Part shown: one piece after another, positions 17,708 to 26,443 of the stretch
How the letters are laid out: each line of letters starts with the position of its first letter
Position numbering within the stretch: position 1 is the stretch's first letter
Assembly (NCBI GenBank): GCA_937925815.1
Contig: CALAMQ010000035.1
Span: forward strand, 24,932 to 88,931
Length of the DNA: 64,000 nucleotides
From: an uncultured Granulosicoccaceae bacterium
GTDB lineage: Bacteria; Pseudomonadota; Gammaproteobacteria; CALCKW01
Direction: 5' to 3'
Position numbers and translations under genes: made by a program
Notes under the pieces: generated by a model
Told to the model about the DNA's origin: nothing
What the model saw: the letters and a program-made list of their open reading frames with translations, nothing else
The model's database searches: none

Positions 17708-18346
17708 CTAGGAACGCGGCCAGGGGGGAAAGGGCAGGCCTTCGTCTAGCCTGCCACCGCGACGGCACTCTTGTGAAAAGTAATCACGGTGGCGCGAACG
17801 GTTGGCGTAGATCTCAGCAGCATGGCGTTGGGCGATATCGGCTGGCACACCGAGCCGCTCGCTCATCATGAAATTGCGTTGGTAGGCTTGGCAGTCAGTA
17901 GTCTTCTCGTTGCGCTCGCCACGGATGTGCATGACCTCGTGTGTGAACACATGCAATGCCCACAACACCTCACCGGAGGCCTTCTCGGGATCGTCGATGT
18001 AGTCCCGCATGTGGCCACACCATGTCGCCTTGAATTCGATCTGCCCCGACTCGGGGTTGGCGTGTGCGACCGACATTGGCAACGTATCGACCATGGTGTC
18101 CGCGAGAGATTGGCAGTACACATCGGCGTTAGGGTGCCCCGATACCTCGCGCGCGTGCTCGCTCAATATCTGCTCAAACCGTACGTGATCGTACGCAGCC
18201 ATGGCGCCACCCCAGCAAACCGCCGCTGTTACAGCCAGATAGCCGTACTCAAACGCACCTCGCGGCTCGTCAAAAGGCGTGGGTCGCTGAAATTCCCGAC
18301 AGAACAGCCAAGCGCCCAGCAACGCGATGAGAAGGTACAAAAACAT
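17708..18346 (-). CDS. membrane-anchored protein with HExxH metallopeptidase-like motif
   Basis: 212 residues. Two N-terminal hydrophobic segments (about 1-17 and 34-51) are followed by a domain with several Cys. THEVMHIRGERNEKTTDCQA contains His136-Glu137-x-x-His140, with Glu147 and a Cys downstream, the layout of a zinc peptidase core. I know this type of segment from uncharacterised proteins but not a defined enzyme. It lies 42 bp after the transhydrogenase gene and 267 bp before the coiled-coil membrane protein, all on one strand. Proteolytic activity is an inference from the motif only. Confidence 0.7.
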   Translation of the reverse strand: MFLYLLIALLGAWLFCREFQRPTPFDEPRGAFEYGYLAVTAAVCWGGAMAAYDHVRFEQILSEHAREVSGHPNADVYCQSLADTMVDTLPMSVAHANPESGQIEFKATWCGHMRDYIDDPEKASGEVLWALHVFTHEVMHIRGERNEKTTDCQAYQRNFMMSERLGVPADIAQRHAAEIYANRSRHRDYFSQECRRGGRLDEGLPFPPWPRS

Positions 18347-18388
18347 ACCCTCCCAAAGCGATTTCCAAGCCAGCGGCGCGCAGCGGTC

Positions 18389-19702
18389 CTACCAGTAACG
18401 CAGCGCGTCGCGGTACATATTCTCCATATCGACCACATTTGACTCGCGCGGCGCGTTGCCAATCGCCCGCACTTGCCGGACGCTCGATTCAGCCATTGGC
18501 TGACAGTGACGCTGCGTGAACCCGAGCGCCGTGAGCCCGTTAGGCATCCCGGTTGTACGCATTAACTCGATCAAGCGTGCGGACAGAACCTCGCCTGCGT
18601 CGTCAGGTGTCGCCCCCTTGGCGTCGGCCAACAAATGTGTCGCCGCCTCGAGGTGACGCTCAGGCGCACCGGCGGCACAGTATCTGAAGATCGCAGGTGC
18701 GTTGACAATCACGCTGATGCCGTGCGGCACGAACGGCGCGTCGATGCCGTAGCCGTCCGTTCTCAGATCAGTGAGCTCGCGCATGTAGTCGGTCACGCCA
18801 TACGACATGGCGTGCGGCAAATGCGTGCCGGAATTGCCAAATGCCATGCCCGCCAAAGTGGCGCCCCACGCGAGCTTGTCGCACGCCTCCACATCCGTGC
18901 TATCAGCCACGCCACGCGCCAAATAGGTTCCAGCAATATTGAGCGCCTCGCGTGCCGCAAGATCAGACCAGGGGTTGGCCCCTTGCAACAACGGCCGCGC
19001 GGTGGAGTCGGCGACTTTGTCCCAGCGCGTGTAGGCGCGTGCGGTGTAACACTCGAGCGCGTGGCTCAACAAATCAAAGCCTGTGCTTGCGACCACATTG
19101 GACGGCAAGGAGTCGACACAAACCGGGTCAACGAGCGCTTCAATCGGCAACAAGTACGGGCTTGAAAGCACGAATTTGCAATCAAGCTTGTTGAAGCGAA
19201 TCACCGTGATAGAGGTGCATTCAGAGCCTGTGCCGGCCGTCGTCGGGCAGGCGATGTGCGGCAGCACCGGGCCTGGAATCGGGTTGCCACGGCCGATCGG
19301 CGGCGCAAAGTAATCCTCGAGTGTGCCGCCGTGCTCAGCCAAGATCGCGGCGCCCTTGGCGGTGTCGATCACGGAGCCCCCCCCGACCGAGACAATCGCG
19401 TCAAAGTGACCGTCTCGGAGAAAGCGCCCAGCGTCTTCCGTGGTAGTGTCATCGGGCTCAATGCGAAGCGCATCAAACACCGCGCACTCCAGGCCAGCAT
19501 CCGCGAGTGATGCCAGCGCGGTTGCGACATAAGGTCCGTCGCGCAAGCCCGGGTCGGTGAACAGCGCAACGCGCTTGTATCCACGCCAAGCTGCCCGCTG
19601 ACCGAGCTCAGCCAGGCACCCTCGACCAAAGGTAACCCTTGGCACCACGACACTGAAACTGTCTGCCCCGCTCTCACAGGGGTCGAAGTACTGACAACCC
19701 AT
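18389..19702 (-). CDS. hydroxyacid-oxoacid transhydrogenase (ADHFE1-like iron ADH)
   Basis: Iron alcohol dehydrogenase superfamily member, 437 residues, resembling mammalian ADHFE1 closely along its length: VGGGSVIDTAKGA, DYFAPPIGRGNPIPGP, CPTTAGTGSECTSI, STGFDLLSHALECYTARAY, LLQGANPWSDL, GNSGTHLPHAMSYGVTDYM and FVPHGISVIVNAPA. ADHFE1 transfers hydride from 4-hydroxybutyrate to 2-oxoglutarate, giving succinate semialdehyde and D-2-hydroxyglutarate without free NAD. A D-2-hydroxyglutarate dehydrogenase-like gene 5 kb away could re-oxidise the product. A role in 4-hydroxybutyrate metabolism is inferred. Confidence 0.85.
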   Translation of the reverse strand: MGCQYFDPCESGADSFSVVVPRVTFGRGCLAELGQRAAWRGYKRVALFTDPGLRDGPYVATALASLADAGLECAVFDALRIEPDDTTTEDAGRFLRDGHFDAIVSVGGGSVIDTAKGAAILAEHGGTLEDYFAPPIGRGNPIPGPVLPHIACPTTAGTGSECTSITVIRFNKLDCKFVLSSPYLLPIEALVDPVCVDSLPSNVVASTGFDLLSHALECYTARAYTRWDKVADSTARPLLQGANPWSDLAAREALNIAGTYLARGVADSTDVEACDKLAWGATLAGMAFGNSGTHLPHAMSYGVTDYMRELTDLRTDGYGIDAPFVPHGISVIVNAPAIFRYCAAGAPERHLEAATHLLADAKGATPDDAGEVLSARLIELMRTTGMPNGLTALGFTQRHCQPMAESSVRQVRAIGNAPRESNVVDMENMYRDALRYW

Positions 19703-19811
19703 ACCGATTTCTCCTCGTCCAGTCTGAGTATATCAACAGGCCACCCAAGCGATTGCAGGCAGCAACCAAGGTATGCGAGCCTGACCTCGGGCAAACACTG
19801 GGGGCAGCAGC

Positions 19812-20432
19812 ATGGCTGACAGCTTTTTAGACAAAGCCTATGACACGCGCAGCGACGCCGAGACACGGCAGATGTACGACCGCTGGGCCGCGAGCTACGA
19901 CGCAGAGGTGTTTGACCAGGCTGGGTACAAGCAGCCCGCCCGCTGCCGCGACACCTTGCTCTCCCTGCAACCGGACCGCGACTCTCGCATATTGGATGTC
20001 GGCTGTGGCACCGGCCTCGCCGGGGTCGCCTTGTTTGAGGCGGGCTACCGACACATCGACGGCTGTGACTTCTCCGACGCCATGCTCGCGTGCGCAAGCG
20101 CTTTGTCACTCTACAACGCGTTGTTCAACACGGACCTAAATCAACCACCGATGGACGTGCCTGACGCGCAATACGACGCGGTGACGGTGGTCGGGGTGTT
20201 TTCATTTGGCCACGTCAAGCCCAAGGCATTGGATGAGATATTGCGGGTATGCAAGCCCGACGCGCCGGTCATCATCGGTCTCAATGATCATTTCTACCAA
20301 GACGGCCAACTGACAGCTTACCTCGCAGAATTAGACGACAAGGGCGTGATCGATCACCTCGGCGACGAAGCTGGCGAGCACTTACCGGGAATCAATTTAC
20401 AAGGCTGGGTAATCAGTTTGCGAAAACGCTAG
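19812..20432 (+). CDS. class I SAM-dependent methyltransferase
   Basis: 206 residues with a Rossmann methyltransferase domain; motif I is ILDVGCGTGLAGVAL, followed by GCDFSDAML and a post-I acidic loop. The N-terminus, AYDTRSDAETRQMYDRWAASYDAEV, matches the Williams-Beuren-region 27 (WBSCR27)-like methyltransferases. The substrate is unknown. It is first in a run of three same-strand genes with short gaps (18 and 24 bp), followed by a lone ectoine synthase and a DUF1428 protein. Confidence 0.88.
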   Translation: MADSFLDKAYDTRSDAETRQMYDRWAASYDAEVFDQAGYKQPARCRDTLLSLQPDRDSRILDVGCGTGLAGVALFEAGYRHIDGCDFSDAMLACASALSLYNALFNTDLNQPPMDVPDAQYDAVTVVGVFSFGHVKPKALDEILRVCKPDAPVIIGLNDHFYQDGQLTAYLAELDDKGVIDHLGDEAGEHLPGINLQGWVISLRKR

Positions 20433-20450
20433 TTCAACTTTGGAGACATC

Positions 20451-20837
20451 ATGATCATTCGAACCCTAAAACGCATACTTGGCACTGAGCGGGATGTACA
20501 CGGCCCCGGCTGGCAGAGCCGCCGACTGCTGCTGGCCCCCGATAACATGGGATTCACGCTCAACGACACCCTGATTGACGCGGGCGCAGAGCTCACGCTG
20601 AGCTACCACCATCACCTTGAAGCGTGTTACTGCGTCGAAGGTGAAGGCGACATCACAGACCACAAATCCGGTGAGACCCACCCAATCGGTCCGGGCACGC
20701 TCTACGCACTGGACCAACACGACCATCACACTGTTCGGGCCTTTGGACAAGGCCTGCGACTGATCAGCGTCTTTAATCCGGCGTTGACAGGCATGGAAGT
20801 GCATCGCGAAGACGGCAGCTACGCGCCCTCAAATTGA
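20451..20837 (+). CDS. ectC: ectoine synthase EctC, without ectA or ectB nearby
   Basis: Cupin-fold L-ectoine synthase that closes N-gamma-acetyl-diaminobutyrate into ectoine. Residues known in characterised EctC are kept at the same numbers: Trp21, Tyr52, and the iron ligands Glu57, Tyr85 and His93 (segments YHHHLEACYCVEGEGDI and GTLYALDQHDHHT). It ends GMEVHREDGSYAP, the family C-terminal signature. The ATG has GGAG 5 nt upstream. No ectA, ectB, ectD or ask_ect is in the window, so this is a solitary ectC, as known in some bacteria that use imported precursor. A divergent cupin function is possible. Confidence 0.85.
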   Translation: MIIRTLKRILGTERDVHGPGWQSRRLLLAPDNMGFTLNDTLIDAGAELTLSYHHHLEACYCVEGEGDITDHKSGETHPIGPGTLYALDQHDHHTVRAFGQGLRLISVFNPALTGMEVHREDGSYAPSN

Positions 20838-20861
20838 CCACTCTCACACAGGTGCAAACGC

Positions 20862-21215
20862 ATGACATACGTCGACAGCATGGTCGCGGCGGTTCCAACC
20901 GCCAACAAAGCGCGCTACCTCGAACACGCCAAACAGGCCGCTGCCGTGTTCAAGGACCACGGCGCGCTCCAAGTTGTTGAATGCTGGGGTGACGATGTGC
21001 CGGAAGGCGAGCTGACCTCATTGCCATTGGCTGTGAAGTGCGAAGCAAGTGAAACTGTGGTGCTGTCTTGGATACTCTGGCCACCGCGGGACGTGCGCGA
21101 CGCGGGCATGGCCGCCGCGATGGCAGACCCACGCCTCGGCGAAGACGACAACCCCATGCCCTTTGACGGCAACCGGCTGATCTACGGCGGGTTTGAGGTG
21201 ATGCTCAGTACCTGA
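20862..21215 (+). CDS. DUF1428 (YbaA-like) protein
   Basis: 117-residue cytoplasmic protein of the DUF1428 family, identified by the opening YVDSMVAAVPTANKARYLEHA, the segment VVECWGDDVPEGELT and the end DGNRLIYGGFEVML. It has a dimeric alpha/beta barrel (ferredoxin-like) fold in known structures and no assigned activity. It is the last gene after ectC, 24 bp downstream, and converges with the oxygenase gene ending at 21228. Confidence 0.88.
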   Translation: MTYVDSMVAAVPTANKARYLEHAKQAAAVFKDHGALQVVECWGDDVPEGELTSLPLAVKCEASETVVLSWILWPPRDVRDAGMAAAMADPRLGEDDNPMPFDGNRLIYGGFEVMLST

Positions 21216-21227
21216 CGGTGCCTCGGC

Positions 21228-22070
21228 TTAGAGCACACCGAGCTCGCGCAGGCGCTGCTTGAGGTAGGCGTCAGCGGTGTAACGCTCAGACAACTGAACA
21301 TCCGGGCGCGGGTGCAAAAAGAGCGGCAGCGACAATCTCGACTTGTCTTTACGTGCGCCGTCTGGGTTGACCACCCGGTGGGTTGTGGACGGGTAATAGG
21401 CGCCGGTGGCTTCTTGCAGCATGTCACCGATGTTGACAATCAGATTGCCAAACTCACACGGCACATCGATCCATTCACCGTCCTTGCCGAGTACTTGCAA
21501 GCCCGGCTCGTTGGAGGCGGGCAAGAGCGTCAAGAGGTTGATGTCTTCGTGTGCGGCGGCGCGAATGGCCGTCGGCTCTTCGTCACCTTTTAAGGGTGGG
21601 TAGTGCAAAATACGAAGCAGCGACTGTTCACTGCCCTCAATCATCGACGACAGTGGCTCTGCGAACTGTGCCGAGACAGCCTCCGGTGTATGCGTTTCAA
21701 CCCACCCGAGCAGCGTCTGCGCAAGCAATCCGGCGTTTTTGTAGTAAGTGTTAAGCTCGTCTCGCAGCTCGGTCGGGCACTTGCCCCAAGGGTAGAAGTG
21801 AAAATATTCCTTGATGTCTTTCACGCTCTGCCCTTTGGCCGACTCCGCCATGTCAGCTGGGAAGAAGCCGTCCTGCGGCCCAACGGTGTAGACAAAATTC
21901 TGCTTGTCGTCGCCGTCAAAGAATGCCTGCCAGTTGGCGTAGATTGAACTGACAGTCGCTTGCTCAAGTGGGTGATTCTTGAGCACCCCAAAGCCGGTTT
22001 CGCGAAGTGAACGAGCAAAGCGCTCTGGCGCGTCTGGAGCGGTGAAATCAACAGCGACAAGTTCAGTCAT
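21228..22070 (-). CDS. 2-oxoglutarate/Fe(II) dioxygenase (isopenicillin N synthase-like)
   Basis: 280-residue member of the isopenicillin N synthase-like 2OG oxygenase family. The iron triad is visible as AAAHEDINLLTLL (His-x-Asp) and STTHRVVNP (distal His), with the oxoglutarate-binding Arg-x-Ser in KSRLSLPLFLHPRPD. Substrate unknown; bacterial relatives often act on amino acids or small metabolites. A GGGAA lies before the ATG. It converges with the methyltransferase-ectC-DUF1428 group, with only 12 bp between the stops. It is not of the EctD ectoine hydroxylase type. Confidence 0.88.
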   Translation of the reverse strand: MTELVAVDFTAPDAPERFARSLRETGFGVLKNHPLEQATVSSIYANWQAFFDGDDKQNFVYTVGPQDGFFPADMAESAKGQSVKDIKEYFHFYPWGKCPTELRDELNTYYKNAGLLAQTLLGWVETHTPEAVSAQFAEPLSSMIEGSEQSLLRILHYPPLKGDEEPTAIRAAAHEDINLLTLLPASNEPGLQVLGKDGEWIDVPCEFGNLIVNIGDMLQEATGAYYPSTTHRVVNPDGARKDKSRLSLPLFLHPRPDVQLSERYTADAYLKQRLRELGVL

Positions 22071-22159
22071 GGCGTTCCCAAAATACGGTTAGACACACGG
22101 CGCACACCCTACCCTACCCCGCGCCTTTTGTGCACTGCGCGCACGTCGAAGGCGACGCG

Positions 22160-24052
22160 TCAAGATTGATCAGCCTGCGGCAGCTCACCCGGCGGCACCC
22201 ATCCGCGTTCAGAGGCATCGTGCAAGATGCCGCGCTTGCCGCGCAGCGAGTCATCTAGCATCGCAACTTGCCGCTTGCCCTCTTCAATGAAAGCCGGGTT
22301 GTCTTCGGGTGCGATCTCATCGTCCCAGTACTCGGCCATACGACGCATCAGATGTTGATCAAAACGCACAAATGCTTGCGCCGATTTCTGCGAGAGATAG
22401 GGGTGCAGGCCCAGCGCTTCATAGGTGCAACGACCCGCGCGCACAGCCGAATCAAAGGTCTCTCGAATGATGTCAGTCGCACCGGCGTTGTAGAAACGGT
22501 AAACATCCATGCGCCCAGCGACGCGCACAACAATATGTAAATCCGGGTACTCGCGCCTCGCGTAGCGAACCAGCTCAAGCGCCCGTGGCATGTCATCGAT
22601 TGCAACAACCAATACCTTCACATCAGCCAAGCCAGCCGCTTCGAGCAAATCTGGCCGTGACGCGTCACCGTAAAAGGTCTTCACACCAAATTTGGCCAGC
22701 CGCTCAATCTGCTCCGATTGGTGATCGAGCACCACAGTGCTGTAGCCAAGTGACAACATCATGCGGTTGACGATCATGCCAAATCGCCCCATACCGGCAA
22801 TCAGTACCGTGCCAGTCTCGTCGACTTCGTCGGCCTGGCGCTGATCGGCCGCCTCAAAGCGTGGTTGAACCCACCGCTCAAAGGCAATAAACAGTAACGG
22901 TGTCAAAAACATCGACAGCGCGACCACCAATGACAACAAACTCACCAAAGAACCCGGCAAGACAGCGTTCTGCGAGGCAAAGCTCAAGAGCACGAATCCG
23001 AACTCACCCGCTTGTGCGAGCGACAACGCAAACAGCCACGCGTCGCGACCACGCACCTTGAAAACCCACGCGAGCACGGCCAGCACAAGGCCCTTGGCGA
23101 ACATCACGCCAAGCGTCAATCCCAACACCACAGCAACATTGTCAAACAACACCGCCGAGTCTATGCCCGCGCCCACAGTGATAAAAAAGAGCCCGAGCAA
23201 CAGACCTTTGAACGGCTCGATATCGGATTCCAGCTCGTGCCGAAATTCACTGTTGGCAAGCACAACACCGGCGAGAAAGGTCCCGAGCGCCGGAGACAGG
23301 CCAACGAGACTCATCAGCATGGCAATGCCAATCACAATAAACAGCGCCACCGCCGTGAACATCTCGCGCAGCTTTGCACGCGCGATGTAATGCAACAGTG
23401 GATTGACAAAATAGCGACCGCCCACCACCACCACGGCAATTGCGGCGACGGTAACAACAGCCTTAAACCAGGGCGACAGCCCGGCCAGCAGTGATGTGCC
23501 GTGGTGCGCATCATCGTGATCGCCGTGTCCCACCAGTTCCGGCAACGCGAGCAATGGCATCAGCGCAAGTATCGGAATGACGGCAATATCTTGGAACAGC
23601 AAAACCGAAAAGCTCGACTGCCCACCCGGCGACTTCATCAGGCCTTTTTCATTCAAGGTCTGCAACACAATAGCGGTCGAGGACAGGGCCAAAATCAACC
23701 CGATCGCGAGTGCAATCTGCCACGGCTGGCCAAGCCACATAGCAACTCCGGCGACCAACGCCGTGGTGCCAATCACTTGCAGTCCACCGAGTCCAAGCAA
23801 CTTGCTGCGCATCGCCCAGAGCATGCGCGGCTCAAGCTCGAGTCCAACGAGAAACAACATCATCACCACGCCGAATTCAGCAAAGTGCTGGATATCGGTG
23901 ACTTCGCCTCCGACCATCCCCATCACAGGACCGATGAGCACGCCGGCGATCAGGTAGCCAAGCACAGAGCCAAGACCGAGGCGCTTAGCCAGCGGCACGC
24001 AAATCAAAGCCGCGCCGAGAAACAAACACGCTTGCCCAAGTAAGCCTTCCAC
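22160..24052 (-). CDS. glutathione-regulated K+/H+ antiporter KefB/KefC type
   Basis: 630 residues: a CPA2 cation/proton antiporter domain of about 12-13 helices (residues 1-380, with SSTAIVLQTLNEKG), then a soluble RCK/TrkA-N domain starting GTVLIAGMGRFGMIVNRMM, the NAD-binding Rossmann motif. In E. coli such proteins release K+ when bound to glutathione adducts, acidifying the cytoplasm for protection from electrophiles. The start ATG overlaps the stop of the upstream kefG-like gene by one base, so channel and ancillary subunit are co-expressed. KefB versus KefC cannot be decided here. Confidence 0.92.
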   Translation of the reverse strand: MEGLLGQACLFLGAALICVPLAKRLGLGSVLGYLIAGVLIGPVMGMVGGEVTDIQHFAEFGVVMMLFLVGLELEPRMLWAMRSKLLGLGGLQVIGTTALVAGVAMWLGQPWQIALAIGLILALSSTAIVLQTLNEKGLMKSPGGQSSFSVLLFQDIAVIPILALMPLLALPELVGHGDHDDAHHGTSLLAGLSPWFKAVVTVAAIAVVVVGGRYFVNPLLHYIARAKLREMFTAVALFIVIGIAMLMSLVGLSPALGTFLAGVVLANSEFRHELESDIEPFKGLLLGLFFITVGAGIDSAVLFDNVAVVLGLTLGVMFAKGLVLAVLAWVFKVRGRDAWLFALSLAQAGEFGFVLLSFASQNAVLPGSLVSLLSLVVALSMFLTPLLFIAFERWVQPRFEAADQRQADEVDETGTVLIAGMGRFGMIVNRMMLSLGYSTVVLDHQSEQIERLAKFGVKTFYGDASRPDLLEAAGLADVKVLVVAIDDMPRALELVRYARREYPDLHIVVRVAGRMDVYRFYNAGATDIIRETFDSAVRAGRCTYEALGLHPYLSQKSAQAFVRFDQHLMRRMAEYWDDEIAPEDNPAFIEEGKRQVAMLDDSLRGKRGILHDASERGWVPPGELPQADQS

Positions 24053-24675
24053 TACGCGCCCTCCATTTGCAGCAACTGCCCACCGGGATTAAGGCTGTCA
24101 CCGGCGAGTGCTGATTCCGGCATGGGCGCTGGGTCATTCAAACGCGTGAGCAACGCTCGCCACTGCGCGGTGTGTGGATCGAGCGCATCAGCGGCGGCAA
24201 CGCGTTGGGCACCGAACAACGCGAACGGCGGCAGGTACTGCATTTGACACAACATCGCAGTGCGTTCCAGGGGGCGCAGCAGCTCGCGCAAACTGTGGCC
24301 GTGCACGCCATCGGGTCCGTAGGCAGACTCAGCCGCTCCGGTGGTCACAGCGCACAACAACCGTTTGCCAGCCAGTGCATCTCCGCCGACGCCATAGGCG
24401 AAGCCGTACTCAAGCACGAGATCAATCCAGGCTTTGAGTAGCGGCGGCGTCGAATACCAATAAATCGGAAACTGCAGCACCAGTGTGTGGTGGTCGCGAA
24501 GCCGCTGTTGTTCAGCATCGACATCAATGTCATACCGCGGGTATGTACCGTAGAGGTCCACAGACGTGACGTCGGTCGCTGACGCCGCATCAAAGAGCTT
24601 CACATTGCAATTAGACAAATCGGGGCGCGGGTGCGCGAACAACAGCAAGACACCAGAAGACATTGAATCGGTCAC
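24052..24675 (-). CDS. KefG/KefF-like flavodoxin-fold ancillary subunit
   Basis: NAD(P)H:quinone oxidoreductase-like flavoprotein of 207 residues, matching the KefF/KefG ancillary proteins that activate Kef channels. Characteristic segments are LLFAHPRPDLSNCNVKL, LYGTYPRYDIDVDAEQQ, LVLQFPIYWYSTPPLLKAW and VLEYGFAYGVGGDALAGK. The stop codon overlaps the antiporter start, which confirms the pairing. It is divergent from the D-2-hydroxyglutarate dehydrogenase-like gene across 160 bp. Confidence 0.9.
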   Translation of the reverse strand: MTDSMSSGVLLLFAHPRPDLSNCNVKLFDAASATDVTSVDLYGTYPRYDIDVDAEQQRLRDHHTLVLQFPIYWYSTPPLLKAWIDLVLEYGFAYGVGGDALAGKRLLCAVTTGAAESAYGPDGVHGHSLRELLRPLERTAMLCQMQYLPPFALFGAQRVAAADALDPHTAQWRALLTRLNDPAPMPESALAGDSLNPGGQLLQMEGA

Positions 24676-24835
24676 TAAGGCATAAGTACGGCACCAGATT
24701 ATCAGCCTACCCAGCCACCTCCAACTCTATAACCACCGCGTCGCCAGGGTGGGCGACGCCCGGATAGCGCCCAGACATTGAGTACCACAGCGGTTACCAT
24801 GGCCAAGACTTCATCAGCAGCAACACCTCGAGACC

Positions 24836-26263
24836 ATGAGCCAACACACTGCAATTGCCGAGTTGATCGACGCCATAGGTGACGCCCACGTGCTGCACGG
24901 TGACAGCGACCGCGCGCGCTATGAAATCGACCAGACCAAGGTGTACGAAGGCCGCACTTTGGCCGTGGCGCGCCCTGCCAACACACAAGAAGTCTCGAGC
25001 GTCATGCGTATCGCGCACCGCCACGGCATCGCGGTTGTGCCCGTTGGTGGCAACACGGGCCTCTCAGGCGGCACCTGGATGGGCGACAATGGCGACAGCC
25101 TTGGCTTGTCACTCGAACGGCTCAATCGCATCCGCGCGATCAAGGCCGATGCGCGCGTTGCCATCGTAGAGGCGGGCGTGATCTTGCAAACACTGCACAC
25201 AGCCACCGCCGAGCACGATCTTGTGTTTCCGCTGTTCTTTGGGGCGCGCGGCAGCTGCACGCTCGGCGGCAATCTCTCGACCAACGCCGGCGGGTCCAAT
25301 GTGGTGCGCTACGGCAATACCCGCTCACTGTGCCTGGGCCTTGAAGTGGTACTGCCGGACGGTCGGATTTTGGACATCCTGAGCGAGCTGCACAAAGACA
25401 ACACCGGCTACGCGCTCAAGGATCTCTTTGTCGGCGCCGAGGGCACACTCGGCGTCATCACGGCCGCGTGCGTCAAGCTCTATCCCAAACCGGCTGACTA
25501 CCACACCGCTTTCCTTGGCTTTGACAATCTCACAGACGCACTCGCCTTGCTAAACACCATGCAACGGGCAACCGGCGGCGCGGTTGAAGCCTTTGAGTAC
25601 ATGACACCCAATTACTTTGAGGCGCTGGCAAAGGTCAAACCCGAACTCACCCAACCCGTTGCGCAGCCGTATCCCGTCAACGTGCTGATGGAAGTCGCTG
25701 AAGGCGCCTCTGATGGAAACAACGCACCACGCCTTGCCACCGTATTTGAAGACACGCTGGGCGACGCGCTGGAATCCGGCGCACTCTGCGATGCTGTCAT
25801 CGCGCAAAGCGAGGGCCAGCGGACTGAGTTGTGGGCCATGCGAGAGGCCGCGTACGAAGTCTCACAACACCGCCGTCCGTTTATCAACTGCGATATCTGC
25901 CTGCCGCTGGACAGCATCGAAACCTACCTCGATGACATGGCAACGACACTGCCCCAGGTCGCCCCCGGCGCCGAAGCCAACACCGTCAGTCACCTCGGTG
26001 ACGGCAACCTCCACTACGTGATCTGGCTAGACCGCACCGAGAACCCAGAGGACCCAGAGCACAAAGACCGCATCATGCAAGCCGTGGAGCAACGGGTAAG
26101 CGAATTCGGCGGCAGTTTCAGCGCCGAGCACGGTATCGGTGTCACCAAGCTGCCGTCAATGAAGAGGCTCAAAGACCCGGTCGCGCTCGACGTCATGGCG
26201 CACATCAAGTCCGCATTGGACCCAAAGCGAATCATGAACCCGGGCAAAGTCTTACCGGACTGA
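24836..26263 (+). CDS. FAD-linked D-2-hydroxyacid dehydrogenase (D-2-hydroxyglutarate DH-like)
   Basis: 475-residue flavoprotein of the GlcD/D2HGDH/DLD family. The FAD-binding part includes PVGGNTGLSGGTWMGD and FGARGSCTLGGNLSTNAGG, and the C-terminal part has HLGDGNLHYVIW, SAEHGIGVTKLP and the end KRIMNPGKVLPD. The form resembles D-2-hydroxyglutarate dehydrogenase more than GlcD. Electrons go to an ETF or quinone in known members. The transhydrogenase at 18389-19702 would make D-2-hydroxyglutarate, giving a plausible substrate link. Confidence 0.85.
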   Translation: MSQHTAIAELIDAIGDAHVLHGDSDRARYEIDQTKVYEGRTLAVARPANTQEVSSVMRIAHRHGIAVVPVGGNTGLSGGTWMGDNGDSLGLSLERLNRIRAIKADARVAIVEAGVILQTLHTATAEHDLVFPLFFGARGSCTLGGNLSTNAGGSNVVRYGNTRSLCLGLEVVLPDGRILDILSELHKDNTGYALKDLFVGAEGTLGVITAACVKLYPKPADYHTAFLGFDNLTDALALLNTMQRATGGAVEAFEYMTPNYFEALAKVKPELTQPVAQPYPVNVLMEVAEGASDGNNAPRLATVFEDTLGDALESGALCDAVIAQSEGQRTELWAMREAAYEVSQHRRPFINCDICLPLDSIETYLDDMATTLPQVAPGAEANTVSHLGDGNLHYVIWLDRTENPEDPEHKDRIMQAVEQRVSEFGGSFSAEHGIGVTKLPSMKRLKDPVALDVMAHIKSALDPKRIMNPGKVLPD

Positions 26264-26295
26264 CTGAATCCACCTTGTGGAAAGTTGGGTACATG

Positions 26296-26370
26296 CCACG
26301 GCGGCCGAATCCACGGCGGCCGAGTCCACGGTGGCCGAATCCACGGTGGCCAAATCCACGGGTGTGAACC
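26296..26370 (+). repeat. 15-bp minisatellite, four full copies plus a decayed one
   Basis: Unit CCACGGCGGCCGAAT is repeated from 26296 (copies at 26296, 26311, 26326 and 26341 with 1-3 substitutions each); a fifth copy from 26356 has decayed after CCACGG. It lies in the 180-bp gap between two genes. It keeps frame as His-Gly-Gly-Arg-Ile on the + strand and as a Pro-Pro-Trp-Ile-Arg type repeat on the other, so both readings stay open, but I see no sign that it is part of a protein. Confidence 0.8.
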
Positions 26371-26443
26371 AGCGCGAAACAGCACCGTTAGCTGGACGGT
26401 ATACTTAAGCACCCAGCCGACTGCCCGCCCCGTCTGCCAACCC

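Noticed and set aside
23012..24043. Long + strand frames opposite the Kef antiporter
   Set aside because: Mirror images of membrane-helix codons, rich in Gln/His/Arg, with no family features.
26285..26443. N-terminal extension of the transferase through the minisatellite
   Set aside because: The His-Gly-Gly-Arg repeats are unlike the family N-terminus and the ATG at 26444 fits the domain start.
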